64,000 bases of DNA from Kribbella sindirgiensis (lineage in GTDB: Bacteria; Actinomycetota; Actinomycetes; Propionibacteriales; Kribbellaceae): positions 62,001 to 126,000 of the forward strand of contig NZ_SJKA01000017.1 of assembly GCF_004331435.1 (NCBI RefSeq), written 5' to 3'. Positions 1-8,584 of this stretch are shown here, piece after piece; the first letter of the stretch is position 1; each line of letters starts with the position of its first letter. The notes under the pieces are model-generated. The model did no database searches, was not told where the DNA came from, and saw only the letters and a program-made list of their open reading frames with translations. A program made the position numbers and the translations under genes.

Positions 1-61
1 ACCGAGCGGTGGATTGCACCCCGTGAACCTCCGAAGATGAACGCCCGGAGAACGCTCCGTT

Positions 62-77
62 TTGTGTGATCACACAA
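62..77. promoter_or_regulatory. Perfect 16-bp palindrome, possible GntR-type operator
   Basis: TTGTGTGATCACACAA is a perfect 16-bp palindrome that abuts the stop codon of the PucR gene (78-80, minus strand). The form (TTGT...TGATCA...ACAA) resembles operators of FadR-type GntR regulators. It is too short and lacks the T-tract expected of a terminator. Its target would be a gene beyond the left edge of the window. The regulator family is inference. Confidence 0.4.
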
Positions 78-1610
78 CTACAGCGATTTGCAGGCGAGGA
101 ACACGTCCACCCGGTCCTCGAGTGTCGACAGATCGCGTCCGGTCAGTTGCTCAACGCGTTCGATCCGGTAGCGAACGGTGTTGACATGCAGATGCAGGTA
201 CTCCGCCGTACGGGTCCAGGAGCACGAGCAGGCGAGGAAGGCCTGCAGCGTCATGAGCAGGTCGGCATGGGTACGGCGGTCGTGGTCGAGGACCGCACCG
301 AGGACGCGGTTGCTGTACGTACGCCGGACGTCGTCCGGGAGCGTGCCGAGGAGGAGGACGTGTGAGGCGACCTCGTCGGAGGTCACCACCGAGACCGGTG
401 CCCGGGCCGCCCTGGCCGCCCGCTGCGCGAACCGGGCCTCCTCGAGCGCACCGGCGAGCGCGTCGATCGACGTCTCCCCGCTGATCCCGACCGTCAGGCG
501 GGCTCGGTTGAGGCCCGGCCCGAGGCGCCCGAAAGCCCGGCGCAGGTGCTCGGGAAGCTCGGGGGTGAAGGGCAGGAACCCGACCAGCAGATCGTCGCGG
601 CCCGGCGCGACGACGGCCGGTCCGACCGTGAGGGCGACGTCCTCGAGCAGGCTCAGCGCGACCTCGCCAGGGCTGTCGTCGCGCAGTTCGGCGACCGCGA
701 CGACCATCGGCCGCTCCGCGTGTGCGCCCGCCTGCCGGAGCCGCGCGGCGACCTCGGCCTGCGGGGCGCCGGACTCGACCAGCGCGAGGGCGTCGGCCAC
801 CAACGGGCGCAGCGCGCGACGGCCCTCGTCGCGGCGGGCACGGTCCAGCGCGGCGATCGCGCTCAGCTCGTGCACCGCCTCGACGTGATCGCGGGACCAG
901 GTCGTGTGATCCCCGTCGATGACCAGCACCCAAGCGGTCAGCCTGTTCCCGAACCCCGACCCAACCGGAAACAGGCTGTACGAGTTGTCCGGAGCAACCG
1001 CCACGGCGGGCATTCGGTCCGCGGTCAGGAACCGTCGCGTCACCGCGTCGACCGTCTCGGCGTCGAGCTCGCTCGGCCCTGGTACGACGTGGCGCCCGGT
1101 AGGGGTCAGCACGCGGCAGTCGTGCCCGATCTCGGCGGAGATCCGCGCCGCGAGCTCGTCCAGACTCCGCCCGGCCGCGATCGACGACAGCAGTTGCCGT
1201 TGGCGCACCAGGCTGGCCGACAACCGTGCGCCGGTCTCGGCCGATCCCGCCGCCGCGACGTACTCCGTCACATCCGCGAAGGCGACCTCGATCGGCACCT
1301 CGACCAACGTCACGTCGTGCCGCCGGCACGCCTCCAGGAGATCCGCCGGCACGTCACCGAGCTGCGCCTTTCCCGCCAGGATCGTGGTCGCTCCGCGGCC
1401 GGCCATCGACGCGACGAACACCTCGCTGTCGGCCGCCTGCCGCCGCCAGACCAGCCCGGTCAGCACCACTTCGCCGCCGCTCAGGTACCGCCCCGGCTCC
1501 AGCAGGTCGGTCGTCACGAGCCGTCCGATCGGCCGGTCCAGCATCCCGCCCGCCGAGTGCATCAACCGCAGCCCGAGCTCGGGCGCATCCAGCAGCTCGG
1601 CCAGCAACAC
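78..1610 (-). CDS. PucR-family transcriptional regulator
   Basis: A 510-residue PucR-type regulator. The N-terminal PucR domain (about residues 8-130) is followed by a GGDEF-like middle region and a C-terminal helix-turn-helix of the PucR/CdaR type (about 450-508, with NTVRYRIERVEQLTGRDL). The start is GTG at 1610 with GGAGG six bases upstream. Members of this family control purine and ureide degradation or sugar-diacid use. The gene is divergent from the hyi-glxR-gcl-glxK-allB-allE operon, so it is the obvious local regulator. Whether it activates or represses, and its ligand, cannot be read from the sequence. Confidence 0.9.
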   Translation of the reverse strand: MLLAELLDAPELGLRLMHSAGGMLDRPIGRLVTTDLLEPGRYLSGGEVVLTGLVWRRQAADSEVFVASMAGRGATTILAGKAQLGDVPADLLEACRRHDVTLVEVPIEVAFADVTEYVAAAGSAETGARLSASLVRQRQLLSSIAAGRSLDELAARISAEIGHDCRVLTPTGRHVVPGPSELDAETVDAVTRRFLTADRMPAVAVAPDNSYSLFPVGSGFGNRLTAWVLVIDGDHTTWSRDHVEAVHELSAIAALDRARRDEGRRALRPLVADALALVESGAPQAEVAARLRQAGAHAERPMVVAVAELRDDSPGEVALSLLEDVALTVGPAVVAPGRDDLLVGFLPFTPELPEHLRRAFGRLGPGLNRARLTVGISGETSIDALAGALEEARFAQRAARAARAPVSVVTSDEVASHVLLLGTLPDDVRRTYSNRVLGAVLDHDRRTHADLLMTLQAFLACSCSWTRTAEYLHLHVNTVRYRIERVEQLTGRDLSTLEDRVDVFLACKSL

Positions 1611-1729
1611 GACGTACCTCCGATCCCTTTAGAGGAACGTACAACGCGCGCGCCCGCGTAAGACAGTCCCCGGTCTGCGCGGGCCGGGCGCCGGCGTCTT
1701 GACGCTCCGATGCTGTGAGCTTATGGTCA

Positions 1730-1765
1730 TTTCACAGAGCAGAAATCAAGTTCCACAATGCGGAA
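1730..1765. promoter_or_regulatory. Tandem operator-like sites upstream of hyi
   Basis: Two related 15-mers lie 21 bases (two helical turns) apart: TTTCACAGAGCAGAA (1730-1744) and TTCCACAATGCGGAA (1751-1765); they agree at 11 of 15 positions. The second is a near-perfect inverted repeat (TTCCACA / TGCGGAA, 6 of 7 pairs). They end 12 bases before the hyi start codon, in the PucR/hyi divergent intergenic region. The form recalls IclR-family (AllR-like) sites. Binding by the neighbouring PucR protein or by an IclR regulator elsewhere is inference. Confidence 0.5.
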
Positions 1766-1777
1766 ATTGGAGTCGGG

Positions 1778-2590
1778 ATGAGTCACCAGCTGAAGTACAC
1801 GGTGAACTGTTCTTTGCTCTTCACCGAGTTGCCTCTGCTCGAGCGGCCGGCGGCCGCTCGGCGGGCGGGGTTCAGCGCGGTGGAGTTCTGGTGGCCGTTC
1901 GTCGAGGCCGTCCCGCCGCAGCGGCAGGTCGACGCCTTCGTGACCGCGGTCACCGACGCCGGCGTCCAGCTCACCGGCCTGAACTTCTTCGCCGGTGACA
2001 TGCCGGGCGGCGACCGCGGCCTGGTGTCCTGGCCGAAGCGGTCCAGCGAGTTCCGCGACAACGTCGACGTCACCGTCGGCATCGGCGAGCGGCTCGGCAC
2101 CCAGGGCTTCAACGCCCTGTACGGGAACCGCGTCGACGGCAGCAGCGAGCAGGAGCAGGACGACGTCGCCGTCGAGAACCTCGCTCTCGCCGCGCAGGCC
2201 GCCGCGCGGATCGGCGCCACGGTCCTCGTCGAGCCGGTCAGCGGCGCCGAGCGGTACCCGCTGAAGGTCGCGTCCGACGCGCTGAGCGTGATCGATCACG
2301 TCCAGGCGGCGTACGACGTACCGAACGTCGGACTGCTCGCGGACCTGTACCACCTCGCGGTCAACGGCGACGACGTCGACCGGGTGATCGCCGAGCACAC
2401 CGACCGGGTCGCCCACGTGCAGATCGCCGACAACCCGGGTCGCAACGAGCCCGGCACCGGCACACTCCCGCTCGACCACCAGCTCACCGCCCTGGAGGGA
2501 TGCGGTTACACCGGCTGGGTCGGGCTCGAGTACAAGCCGTCCACCACCTCAGAAGCAAGCTTCGGCTGGCTGCCGTACGAGCGCCGCTGA
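1778..2590 (+). CDS. hyi: Hydroxypyruvate isomerase
   Basis: A 270-residue TIM-barrel protein of the hydroxypyruvate isomerase family, interconverting hydroxypyruvate and tartronate semialdehyde. The opening MSHQLKYTVNCSLLFTELP, the central EPVSG and the late GLEYKPS stretch are typical. I chose ATG 1778 because GGAG lies five bases upstream; a longer frame from 1715 would run through the operator sites. The length is close to the E. coli enzyme. It is first gene of a six-gene operon whose later members make and use tartronate semialdehyde. Confidence 0.92.
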   Translation: MSHQLKYTVNCSLLFTELPLLERPAAARRAGFSAVEFWWPFVEAVPPQRQVDAFVTAVTDAGVQLTGLNFFAGDMPGGDRGLVSWPKRSSEFRDNVDVTVGIGERLGTQGFNALYGNRVDGSSEQEQDDVAVENLALAAQAAARIGATVLVEPVSGAERYPLKVASDALSVIDHVQAAYDVPNVGLLADLYHLAVNGDDVDRVIAEHTDRVAHVQIADNPGRNEPGTGTLPLDHQLTALEGCGYTGWVGLEYKPSTTSEASFGWLPYERR

Positions 2591-2610
2591 CCTTCCCCAG
2601 GAGAACTGAC

Positions 2611-3495
2611 ATGACGAACATCGCCTTCATCGGCCTCGGCATCATGGGCAACCCGATGGCCGTCCACCTCGCCAACGCCGGCCACACCGTCGCCGGTCTC
2701 GACCGTTCGCCGGAGCGCGCGGAGGCCCTGATCGCCGCCGGCGGCCGGGCCGCGACCTCGATCGGCGACGCGGTCAAGGGCGCCGACGTGATCTGCGTGA
2801 TGGTGCCGGACTCGCCCGACGTCCAGGACGTCCTCGAAGGTGAGAGCGGCGTCTTCCAGAACGCGGAGACCGGCGCGCTGATCATCGACTTCTCCAGCAT
2901 CCGGCCGGACGTCACGCAGCAGCTCGCCGAGCAGGCCCGCGCGATCGGATTCCGGCTGCTCGACGCTCCGGTCTCCGGTGGCGAGGCGGGCGCCAAGAAC
3001 GCCGCGCTGTCGATCATGGTCGGCGGCTCGGCGGACGACTTCGCCGAAGCCAAGCCACTGTTCGACGTGGTCGGCAAGACCGTCGTGCACGTCGGCCCGA
3101 GCGGATCCGGCCAGACGGTCAAGGCCGCCAACCAGCTGATCGTCGCCGCGAACATCCAGGCCGTCTCCGAGGCGGTCGTCTTCCTGGAGGCGTACGGCGT
3201 CGACACCAAGGCGGCCCTCGATGTGCTCGGCGGCGGTCTGGCCGGCTCCACCGTGCTGAACCAGAAGAAGCAGAACATGCTGTCGCACACCTTCGAGCCC
3301 GGGTTCCGGATCGACCTGCACCACAAGGACATGGGCATCGTCACCGCGGCCGCGCGCGAGGCCGGCGTCGTCGTACCGCTGGGTGCCCTGGTGGCACAGC
3401 TGGTCGCGTCGGCCCGGGCGAACGGCGACGGCGGCCTCGACCACTCCGCCCTGCTCCGTGGCGTCGAGCGGCTGTCCGGAAAGAAGGTCAGCTGA
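2611..3495 (+). CDS. glxR: 2-hydroxy-3-oxopropionate (tartronate semialdehyde) reductase
   Basis: A 294-residue beta-hydroxyacid dehydrogenase reducing tartronate semialdehyde to D-glycerate. It has the N-terminal Rossmann motif GLGIMGNPMA (about 8-17), the substrate-binding DAPVSGGEAGA stretch near 120 and the catalytic lysine in KAANQLIV near 170. ATG 2611 is preceded by AGGAG. It follows hyi by 20 bases and its stop overlaps the gcl start by one base (TGATG). The glyoxylate-pathway neighbours favour tartronate semialdehyde over 3-hydroxyisobutyrate as substrate. Confidence 0.93.
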   Translation: MTNIAFIGLGIMGNPMAVHLANAGHTVAGLDRSPERAEALIAAGGRAATSIGDAVKGADVICVMVPDSPDVQDVLEGESGVFQNAETGALIIDFSSIRPDVTQQLAEQARAIGFRLLDAPVSGGEAGAKNAALSIMVGGSADDFAEAKPLFDVVGKTVVHVGPSGSGQTVKAANQLIVAANIQAVSEAVVFLEAYGVDTKAALDVLGGGLAGSTVLNQKKQNMLSHTFEPGFRIDLHHKDMGIVTAAAREAGVVVPLGALVAQLVASARANGDGGLDHSALLRGVERLSGKKVS

Positions 3496-5264
3496 TGGCC
3501 CGCATGCGCGCGGTCGACGCCGCCGTACTGATCCTGGAGAAGGAAGGGTCGACGCAGGCGTTCGGGTTGCCCGGCGCCGCGATCAACCCGTTCTACAGCG
3601 CGATCCGTGCCCACGGCGGGATCAAGCACGTGCTCGCCCGGCACGTCGAGGCCGCGTCGCACATGGCCGAGGGGTACACCCGGGCCCGCGCCGGCAACAT
3701 CGGCGTCTGCATCGGCACGTCGGGACCGGCCGGCACCGACATGATCACCGGGCTGTACTCCGCGTCCGCGGACTCGATCCCGATCCTGTGCATCACCGGC
3801 CAGGCGCCGGTCGCGAAGCTGCACAAGGAGGACTTCCAGGCCGTCGACATCTCCGCGATCGCCAAGCCGGTCGCCAAGTGGGCGGTCACGGTGATGGAGG
3901 CCGCGCAGGTCCCGGGCACCTTCCAGAAGGCGTTCCAGGTGATGCGCGAAGGGCGTCCCGGTCCGGTCCTCATCGACCTGCCGATCGACGTCCAGCTGGC
4001 CGAGATCGACTTCGACATCGACACCTACGAGCCGCTTCCGGTCTCGCGTCCCGCGGCCACCCGTGCGCAGGCCGAGAAGGTGTTGTCGATGCTCAAAGCC
4101 TCCGAGCACCCGCTGATCGTGGCAGGTGGCGGCATCATCAACGCCGACGCCGCGGACCTGCTGGTCGAGTTCGCGGAGATCACCGGGATTCCCGTCGTAC
4201 CGACCCTGATGGGCTGGGGCGCGATCGCGGACGACCACCCGTTGAGTGCGGGCATGGTCGGGCTGCAGACGTCGCACCGGTACGGGAACGCGACGATGCT
4301 GGCGTCCGACCTGGTCCTCGGCATCGGCAACCGGTGGGCCAACCGGCACACCGGCGGGCTGGATGTCTATCGGGGCTCTCGCAAGTTCATTCATGTGGAT
4401 ATCGAGCCGACGCAGATCGGGCGGGTGTTCGCGCCGGACTACGGGGTGGTGTCGGACGCTCGGGCCGCGCTGGAGGTCTTCGTCGAGGTCGCGCGCGAGC
4501 AGGCCGGTTCGTTGCCGGACCGTACGGCGTGGGCCGCGGAGTGCCGGGAGCGTCGTACGACGCTGCAAAGGAAGACGCACTTCGACGCGGTGCCGATCAA
4601 ACCGCAGCGGGTGTACGAGGAGATGAACCGGGCGTTCGGTCCGGACGTCCGCTATGTCAGCACGATCGGGCTGTCGCAGATCCAGGCGGCGCAGATGCTG
4701 CACGTGTACCGGCCGCGGCACTGGATCAACGCCGGCCAGGCCGGGCCGCTCGGCTGGACCGTCCCGGCGACGCTGGGGGTCGCGGTCGCGGATCCGGACA
4801 GCACGGTGGTCGCGTTGTCGGGTGACTACGACTTCCAGTTCCTGATCGAGGAGCTGGCGGTCGGGGCGCAGTTCAACATCCCGTACATCCATGTGGTGGT
4901 GAACAACTCGTACCTCGGCCTGATCCGCCAGGCGCAGCGGAACTTCGACATGGACTACTGCGTGCAGCTGTCCTTCGAGAACATCAACAGCCCCGAGGTC
5001 AACGGGTACGGCGTCGACCACGTGAAGGTCGTGGAAGGCCTTGGCTGCAAGGCGTTGCGGGTCTCCGAGCCGGACGGGACCCTGCCGGCCCTGGAGCAGG
5101 CGAAGAAGCTGATGGTCGAGCACCAGGTCCCGGTCGTCGTCGAGATCATCCTCGAGCGGGTCACGAACGTGTCGATGGGGGTCGAGATCGACAACGTCAT
5201 CGAGTTCGAGGACCTGGCCATCTCGCCGGAGGACGCGCCCACCGCCCTCGCGTTGCTGGACTGA
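3495..5264 (+). CDS. gcl: Glyoxylate carboligase (tartronate semialdehyde synthase)
   Basis: A 589-residue ThDP enzyme joining two glyoxylates to tartronate semialdehyde with release of CO2; E. coli Gcl is of nearly equal length. The N-terminal pyrimidine-binding domain shows FGLPGAAINPFYSAI, lacking the usual catalytic Glu, as is known for Gcl. The C-terminal domain has the ThDP/Mg motif GDYDFQFLIEELAVG...NN (about 435-465). It is translationally coupled to glxR and glxK by TGATG overlaps. With glxR and glxK it forms the glycerate pathway that returns glyoxylate from ureides to central metabolism. Confidence 0.96.
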   Translation: MARMRAVDAAVLILEKEGSTQAFGLPGAAINPFYSAIRAHGGIKHVLARHVEAASHMAEGYTRARAGNIGVCIGTSGPAGTDMITGLYSASADSIPILCITGQAPVAKLHKEDFQAVDISAIAKPVAKWAVTVMEAAQVPGTFQKAFQVMREGRPGPVLIDLPIDVQLAEIDFDIDTYEPLPVSRPAATRAQAEKVLSMLKASEHPLIVAGGGIINADAADLLVEFAEITGIPVVPTLMGWGAIADDHPLSAGMVGLQTSHRYGNATMLASDLVLGIGNRWANRHTGGLDVYRGSRKFIHVDIEPTQIGRVFAPDYGVVSDARAALEVFVEVAREQAGSLPDRTAWAAECRERRTTLQRKTHFDAVPIKPQRVYEEMNRAFGPDVRYVSTIGLSQIQAAQMLHVYRPRHWINAGQAGPLGWTVPATLGVAVADPDSTVVALSGDYDFQFLIEELAVGAQFNIPYIHVVVNNSYLGLIRQAQRNFDMDYCVQLSFENINSPEVNGYGVDHVKVVEGLGCKALRVSEPDGTLPALEQAKKLMVEHQVPVVVEIILERVTNVSMGVEIDNVIEFEDLAISPEDAPTALALLD

Positions 5265-6397
5265 TGGTGTTGCGGTTGGTAGTTGCCTCGGACAAGTTCA
5301 AGGGCACCTTGACGAGCGCCGAGGTCGCGGACGCGGTCCGCGTCGGGGTACGACGAGTCTGCCCCGGCGCGACCGTGGTCTCCGTGCCGGTGGCCGACGG
5401 CGGCGACGGCACCCTCAGCGCCGCCGTCGCCGCCGGCTACACCCACGTCCCGGTCGTTGCCTCCGGCCCCACCGGTGAGCCGGTCCGGAGCGGGTACGCC
5501 AGGTCGGGCGACACCGCAGTGGTCGAGCTGGCGGACGTCTCCGGCCTGGTACATCTCCCCGGCGGCATCCCAGCGCCCCTCACCGCCACGTCGTACGGCA
5601 CCGGCGAACTGATCGCCGCAGCCCTCGACGCCGGCTGCACCCGCATCATCCTCGGCATCGGCGGCAGCGCCTCCACCGACGGCGGCACCGGCCTGATCGC
5701 GGCCCTGACGCACTCCCCGGGGTCGCCGACGACAACCGCCGGGGACTGGGAACAGGCCATTGCTTGTTCTCGGTCCCTGGGGCTTGTCACCGCGAGGCTC
5801 GACGGCGTGCGGGTGGTGGTGGCGTGTGATGTGGACAACCCGTTGACCGGGCCCCGGGGTGCGGCTGCTGTTTACGGGCCGCAGAAGGGTGCCACGGCCG
5901 AGCAGGTCGTCGAGCTCGACGGCAGGCTGAGCGCGTGGGCCGACCTGGTCGCCGAGCACACCGGCCGGGACCTGCGGGATGCGCCGGGTGCCGGTGCGGC
6001 GGGCGGGGTCGGATTCGCGGCGCTAGCACTGCTGGGCGCCGAACTCCGCCCAGGGATCGACCTGGTCCTGGACCTCGTCCGCTTCCGCGAGCACGCAGCC
6101 GGCGCCGATCTCGTGATTACCGGCGAAGGCGCCCTCGACGAGCAGACGCTCCACGGGAAAGCTGTAGCCGGCGTCGCAGCAGCCTCGACTGTCCCGGTGG
6201 TTGCGGTGTGCGGCGTCAACCGCCTCGAGCCACAGCAACTCCAGGAACTCGGCGTCTCCGCGGCGTACGCGCTCACCGACCTGGAGCCCGACGTACGGCG
6301 ATGTATCGCCGAGCCACGCCCGTTGCTCGAACAGCTCGGCGAACGGATCGCGGTCGATCACCTTACGATGGCACGAACGGCGAAAGGACTCGCATGA
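5264..6397 (+). CDS. glxK: Glycerate kinase
   Basis: A 377-residue glycerate kinase of the GlxK/GarK family, phosphorylating D-glycerate for entry into glycolysis. Family marks are the N-terminal ASDKFKGTLTSAEVADAV, the VADGGDGTL motif (about 43-51), GIGGSASTDGG (about 128) and the late ITGEGALDEQTLHGKA stretch. It overlaps gcl by one base and allB by four (ATGA). Family members differ in making 2- or 3-phosphoglycerate; this cannot be settled from the sequence. Confidence 0.94.
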   Translation: MVLRLVVASDKFKGTLTSAEVADAVRVGVRRVCPGATVVSVPVADGGDGTLSAAVAAGYTHVPVVASGPTGEPVRSGYARSGDTAVVELADVSGLVHLPGGIPAPLTATSYGTGELIAAALDAGCTRIILGIGGSASTDGGTGLIAALTHSPGSPTTTAGDWEQAIACSRSLGLVTARLDGVRVVVACDVDNPLTGPRGAAAVYGPQKGATAEQVVELDGRLSAWADLVAEHTGRDLRDAPGAGAAGGVGFAALALLGAELRPGIDLVLDLVRFREHAAGADLVITGEGALDEQTLHGKAVAGVAAASTVPVVAVCGVNRLEPQQLQELGVSAAYALTDLEPDVRRCIAEPRPLLEQLGERIAVDHLTMARTAKGLA

Positions 6398-7734
6398 GTG
6401 CTCTGGATCTCGTGATTCGGGCCCGCCGGGTGGTGCGGGCGGGCGGGGAGCAGCCGGCCGCGGTCGGGGTGCGGGACGGGCGGATCGTCGCGATCTCGCC
6501 GTACGACGCCGAGTTCGACGCCGCGACGGAACTCCGGCTGGGTGACGACGAAGTACTGCTGCCCGGTCTCGTCGACTCGCATGTGCACGTGAACGATCCC
6601 GGCCGCACCGACTGGGAGGGGTTCACCTCCGCGACCAAGGCCGCCGCGGCGGGCGGCGTCACCACGATCGTCGACATGCCGCTGAACAGCATCCCGCCGA
6701 CCTGCGACGTCCCGGCGCTCACGCTGAAACGCAAGACCGCCGAGACCCAGTCGTACGTCGACGTGGGGTTCTGGGGCGGCGCGATCCCGGGCAACGTCCC
6801 GGACCTGCGCCCGCTGCACGACGCCGGCGTGTTCGGCTACAAGTGCTTCCTCCTGCACTCCGGCGTCGACGAGTTCCCACCCCTCGACGCGGACCAGCTA
6901 GCGGCCGCGATGCGCGAGCTCAGCACGTTCGACGGCCTGCTGATCGTGCACGCCGAGGACGCCCACCGCATCGACGAGGCGACCGAACCGAACGGCGCGA
7001 GCTACGAGGCCTTCCTCAACTCCCGCCCCCGCGCGGCCGAGAACGAGGCGGTCGCCCAGGTCATCGAGCTCGCCCGGGAGACCGGCTGTCGCGTGCACAT
7101 CCTGCACGTGTCGAGCGCCGACATCCTCCCGCTGCTCACCCAGGCCCGCAACGACGGCGTACGGATCACGGCGGAGACCTGCCCGCACTACCTGAGCTTC
7201 ACCGCCGAGGACATTCCCGACGGCGCCACGCAGTACAAGTGCTGTCCGCCGATCCGAGAGGCCGCGAACCGTGAGCTGCTCTGGGAAGGGCTGCGCGCCG
7301 GCACGATCGACCAGGTCGTGTCCGACCACTCGCCGTCCACGATCGACCTGAAGCACCTCGACACCGGCGACTTCGGCACCGCCTGGGGCGGGATCGCGTC
7401 GCTCCAGCTCGGCCTGCCCGCTGTCTGGACCGAGGCGCGCCGCCGCGGCTTCACTCTGGCCGACGTCGTCCGCTGGATGGCCGCCGCCCCGGCCGCGCAG
7501 ACCGGTCTGACCACGAAGGGCGGGATCGAGGTCGGGTACGACGCCGACTTCTGCGTTCTCGCCCCTGACGAGACCTTCACCGTCGACGCGCACCAGCTCG
7601 AGCACAAGAACGCCATCACGCCGTACGACGGACGCACGCTGACCGGCGTCGTCCGGAGCACCTGGCTCCGCGGCGCATCCATCGACATCGACGTCGACCC
7701 GCGCGGCCGCCTGCTGACCCGAGGAGAACGATGA
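6394..7734 (+). CDS. allB: Allantoinase
   Basis: A 446-residue cyclic amidohydrolase hydrolysing allantoin to allantoate. It has the metal-binding DSHVHVNDPGRTDWEGF motif (about 60-76), the lysine that is carboxylated in this family (FGYKCFLLHSG near 150), later metal histidines (HILHVSS; CPHYL) and the SDHSPS aspartate motif near 310. ATG 6394 overlaps the glxK stop and the reading frame overlaps allE by four bases. This gene places the operon in purine/ureide catabolism. No allantoate amidohydrolase or ureidoglycolate-processing gene is present in the window. Confidence 0.95.
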   Translation: MSALDLVIRARRVVRAGGEQPAAVGVRDGRIVAISPYDAEFDAATELRLGDDEVLLPGLVDSHVHVNDPGRTDWEGFTSATKAAAAGGVTTIVDMPLNSIPPTCDVPALTLKRKTAETQSYVDVGFWGGAIPGNVPDLRPLHDAGVFGYKCFLLHSGVDEFPPLDADQLAAAMRELSTFDGLLIVHAEDAHRIDEATEPNGASYEAFLNSRPRAAENEAVAQVIELARETGCRVHILHVSSADILPLLTQARNDGVRITAETCPHYLSFTAEDIPDGATQYKCCPPIREAANRELLWEGLRAGTIDQVVSDHSPSTIDLKHLDTGDFGTAWGGIASLQLGLPAVWTEARRRGFTLADVVRWMAAAPAAQTGLTTKGGIEVGYDADFCVLAPDETFTVDAHQLEHKNAITPYDGRTLTGVVRSTWLRGASIDIDVDPRGRLLTRGER

Positions 7735-8546
7735 GCTACTACGCGCCGAAGGGCGGCCTGCCCCCGCAGACCGACCTCACCACCGACCGCGCGGTCTTCA
7801 CCGAGGCGTACGCCGTCCTGCCGCGCGGCACCATGCGCGACATCGTCACCAGCCGGCTGCCGTTCTGGGACGAGACCCGGTTGTGGGTGATCGCGCGGCC
7901 GCTGTCCGGGTTCGCCGAGACGTTCTCGCAGTACATCGTCGAGGTCGGCCCGGGCGGTGGGAGTGACAAGCCGGAGACAGATCCGGCTGCCGAGGCCGTG
8001 CTGTTCGTTGTCTCCGGCAACCTTGTGCTGACGGTCGCGGGGGAGAAGCACACGCTGGTCGAGGGTGGGTACGCGTACCTGCCGCCGGGCGGCGACTGGA
8101 CGGTGCGGAACACCAGCGACGCGGCCGTGACGTTCCACCTGGTGCGGAAGGCGTACGAGCGGATCGACGGGATCGACGTACCGCCGGCGCTGGTCACGAA
8201 CGAGGTGGACGTCGAGGGCCGGGAGATGCCGGGCACCGAGGGGCGCTGGAGGACGCAGCGGTTCGTGGACCCGGACGACGTACGGCACGACATGCACGTC
8301 AACATCGTGTCGTTCGAGCCGGGCGGGGTGATTCCGTTCCCGGAGACGCATGTGATGGAGCACGGGTTGTACGTGCTTGAAGGTAAGGCGGTCTACCTAC
8401 TGAACAAGGACTGGGTGGAGGTCCAGGAGGGCGACTTCATGTGGCTGCGGGCCTTCTGTCCGCAAGCCTGCTACGCGGGCGGCCCCGGCCGCTTCCGCTA
8501 CCTCCTCTACAAGGACGTCAACCGGCACCCGAAGCTCACGCTCTGA
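7731..8546 (+). CDS. allE: (S)-ureidoglycine aminohydrolase
   Basis: A 271-residue double-cupin protein of the AllE/YlbA family, hydrolysing (S)-ureidoglycine to ureidoglycolate and ammonia. The opening YYAPKGGLPPQT, the first cupin (about 75-140, VVSGNLVLTV...YLPPGGDW) and the second cupin (about 190-255, PFPETHVMEHGLYVLEGKA) are characteristic. It is the last gene of the operon (ATGA overlap with allB). The last 17 bases including its stop are repeated 38 bases downstream, at the end of the convergent acetyltransferase gene. Confidence 0.93.
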   Translation: MSYYAPKGGLPPQTDLTTDRAVFTEAYAVLPRGTMRDIVTSRLPFWDETRLWVIARPLSGFAETFSQYIVEVGPGGGSDKPETDPAAEAVLFVVSGNLVLTVAGEKHTLVEGGYAYLPPGGDWTVRNTSDAAVTFHLVRKAYERIDGIDVPPALVTNEVDVEGREMPGTEGRWRTQRFVDPDDVRHDMHVNIVSFEPGGVIPFPETHVMEHGLYVLEGKAVYLLNKDWVEVQEGDFMWLRAFCPQACYAGGPGRFRYLLYKDVNRHPKLTL

Positions 8547-8584
8547 GGGGGGTTGAGGGGAGAGGGACGAAGCTCACGCTCTGA
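8530..8584. repeat. 17-bp direct repeat joining two convergent gene ends
   Basis: CGAAGCTCACGCTCTGA occurs at 8530-8546 (end of allE, stop included) and again at 8568-8584, where its complement supplies the last codons and stop of the convergent acetyltransferase gene. The 21 bases between the copies are G-rich. The pattern suggests a small local duplication that altered the acetyltransferase C-terminus. Confidence 0.7.

Noticed and set aside
62..77. Reading the palindrome as a Crp/cAMP site
   Set aside because: The halves TGTGA and TCACA are directly joined, without the six-base spacer required for Crp-type sites.
2484..5123. A very long open frame on the minus strand opposite hyi, glxR and gcl
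   Set aside because: It is the complement of three well-recognised genes, has biased, repetitive composition (Arg, Asp, Val, His) and no domain; long shadow frames are usual at this GC content.
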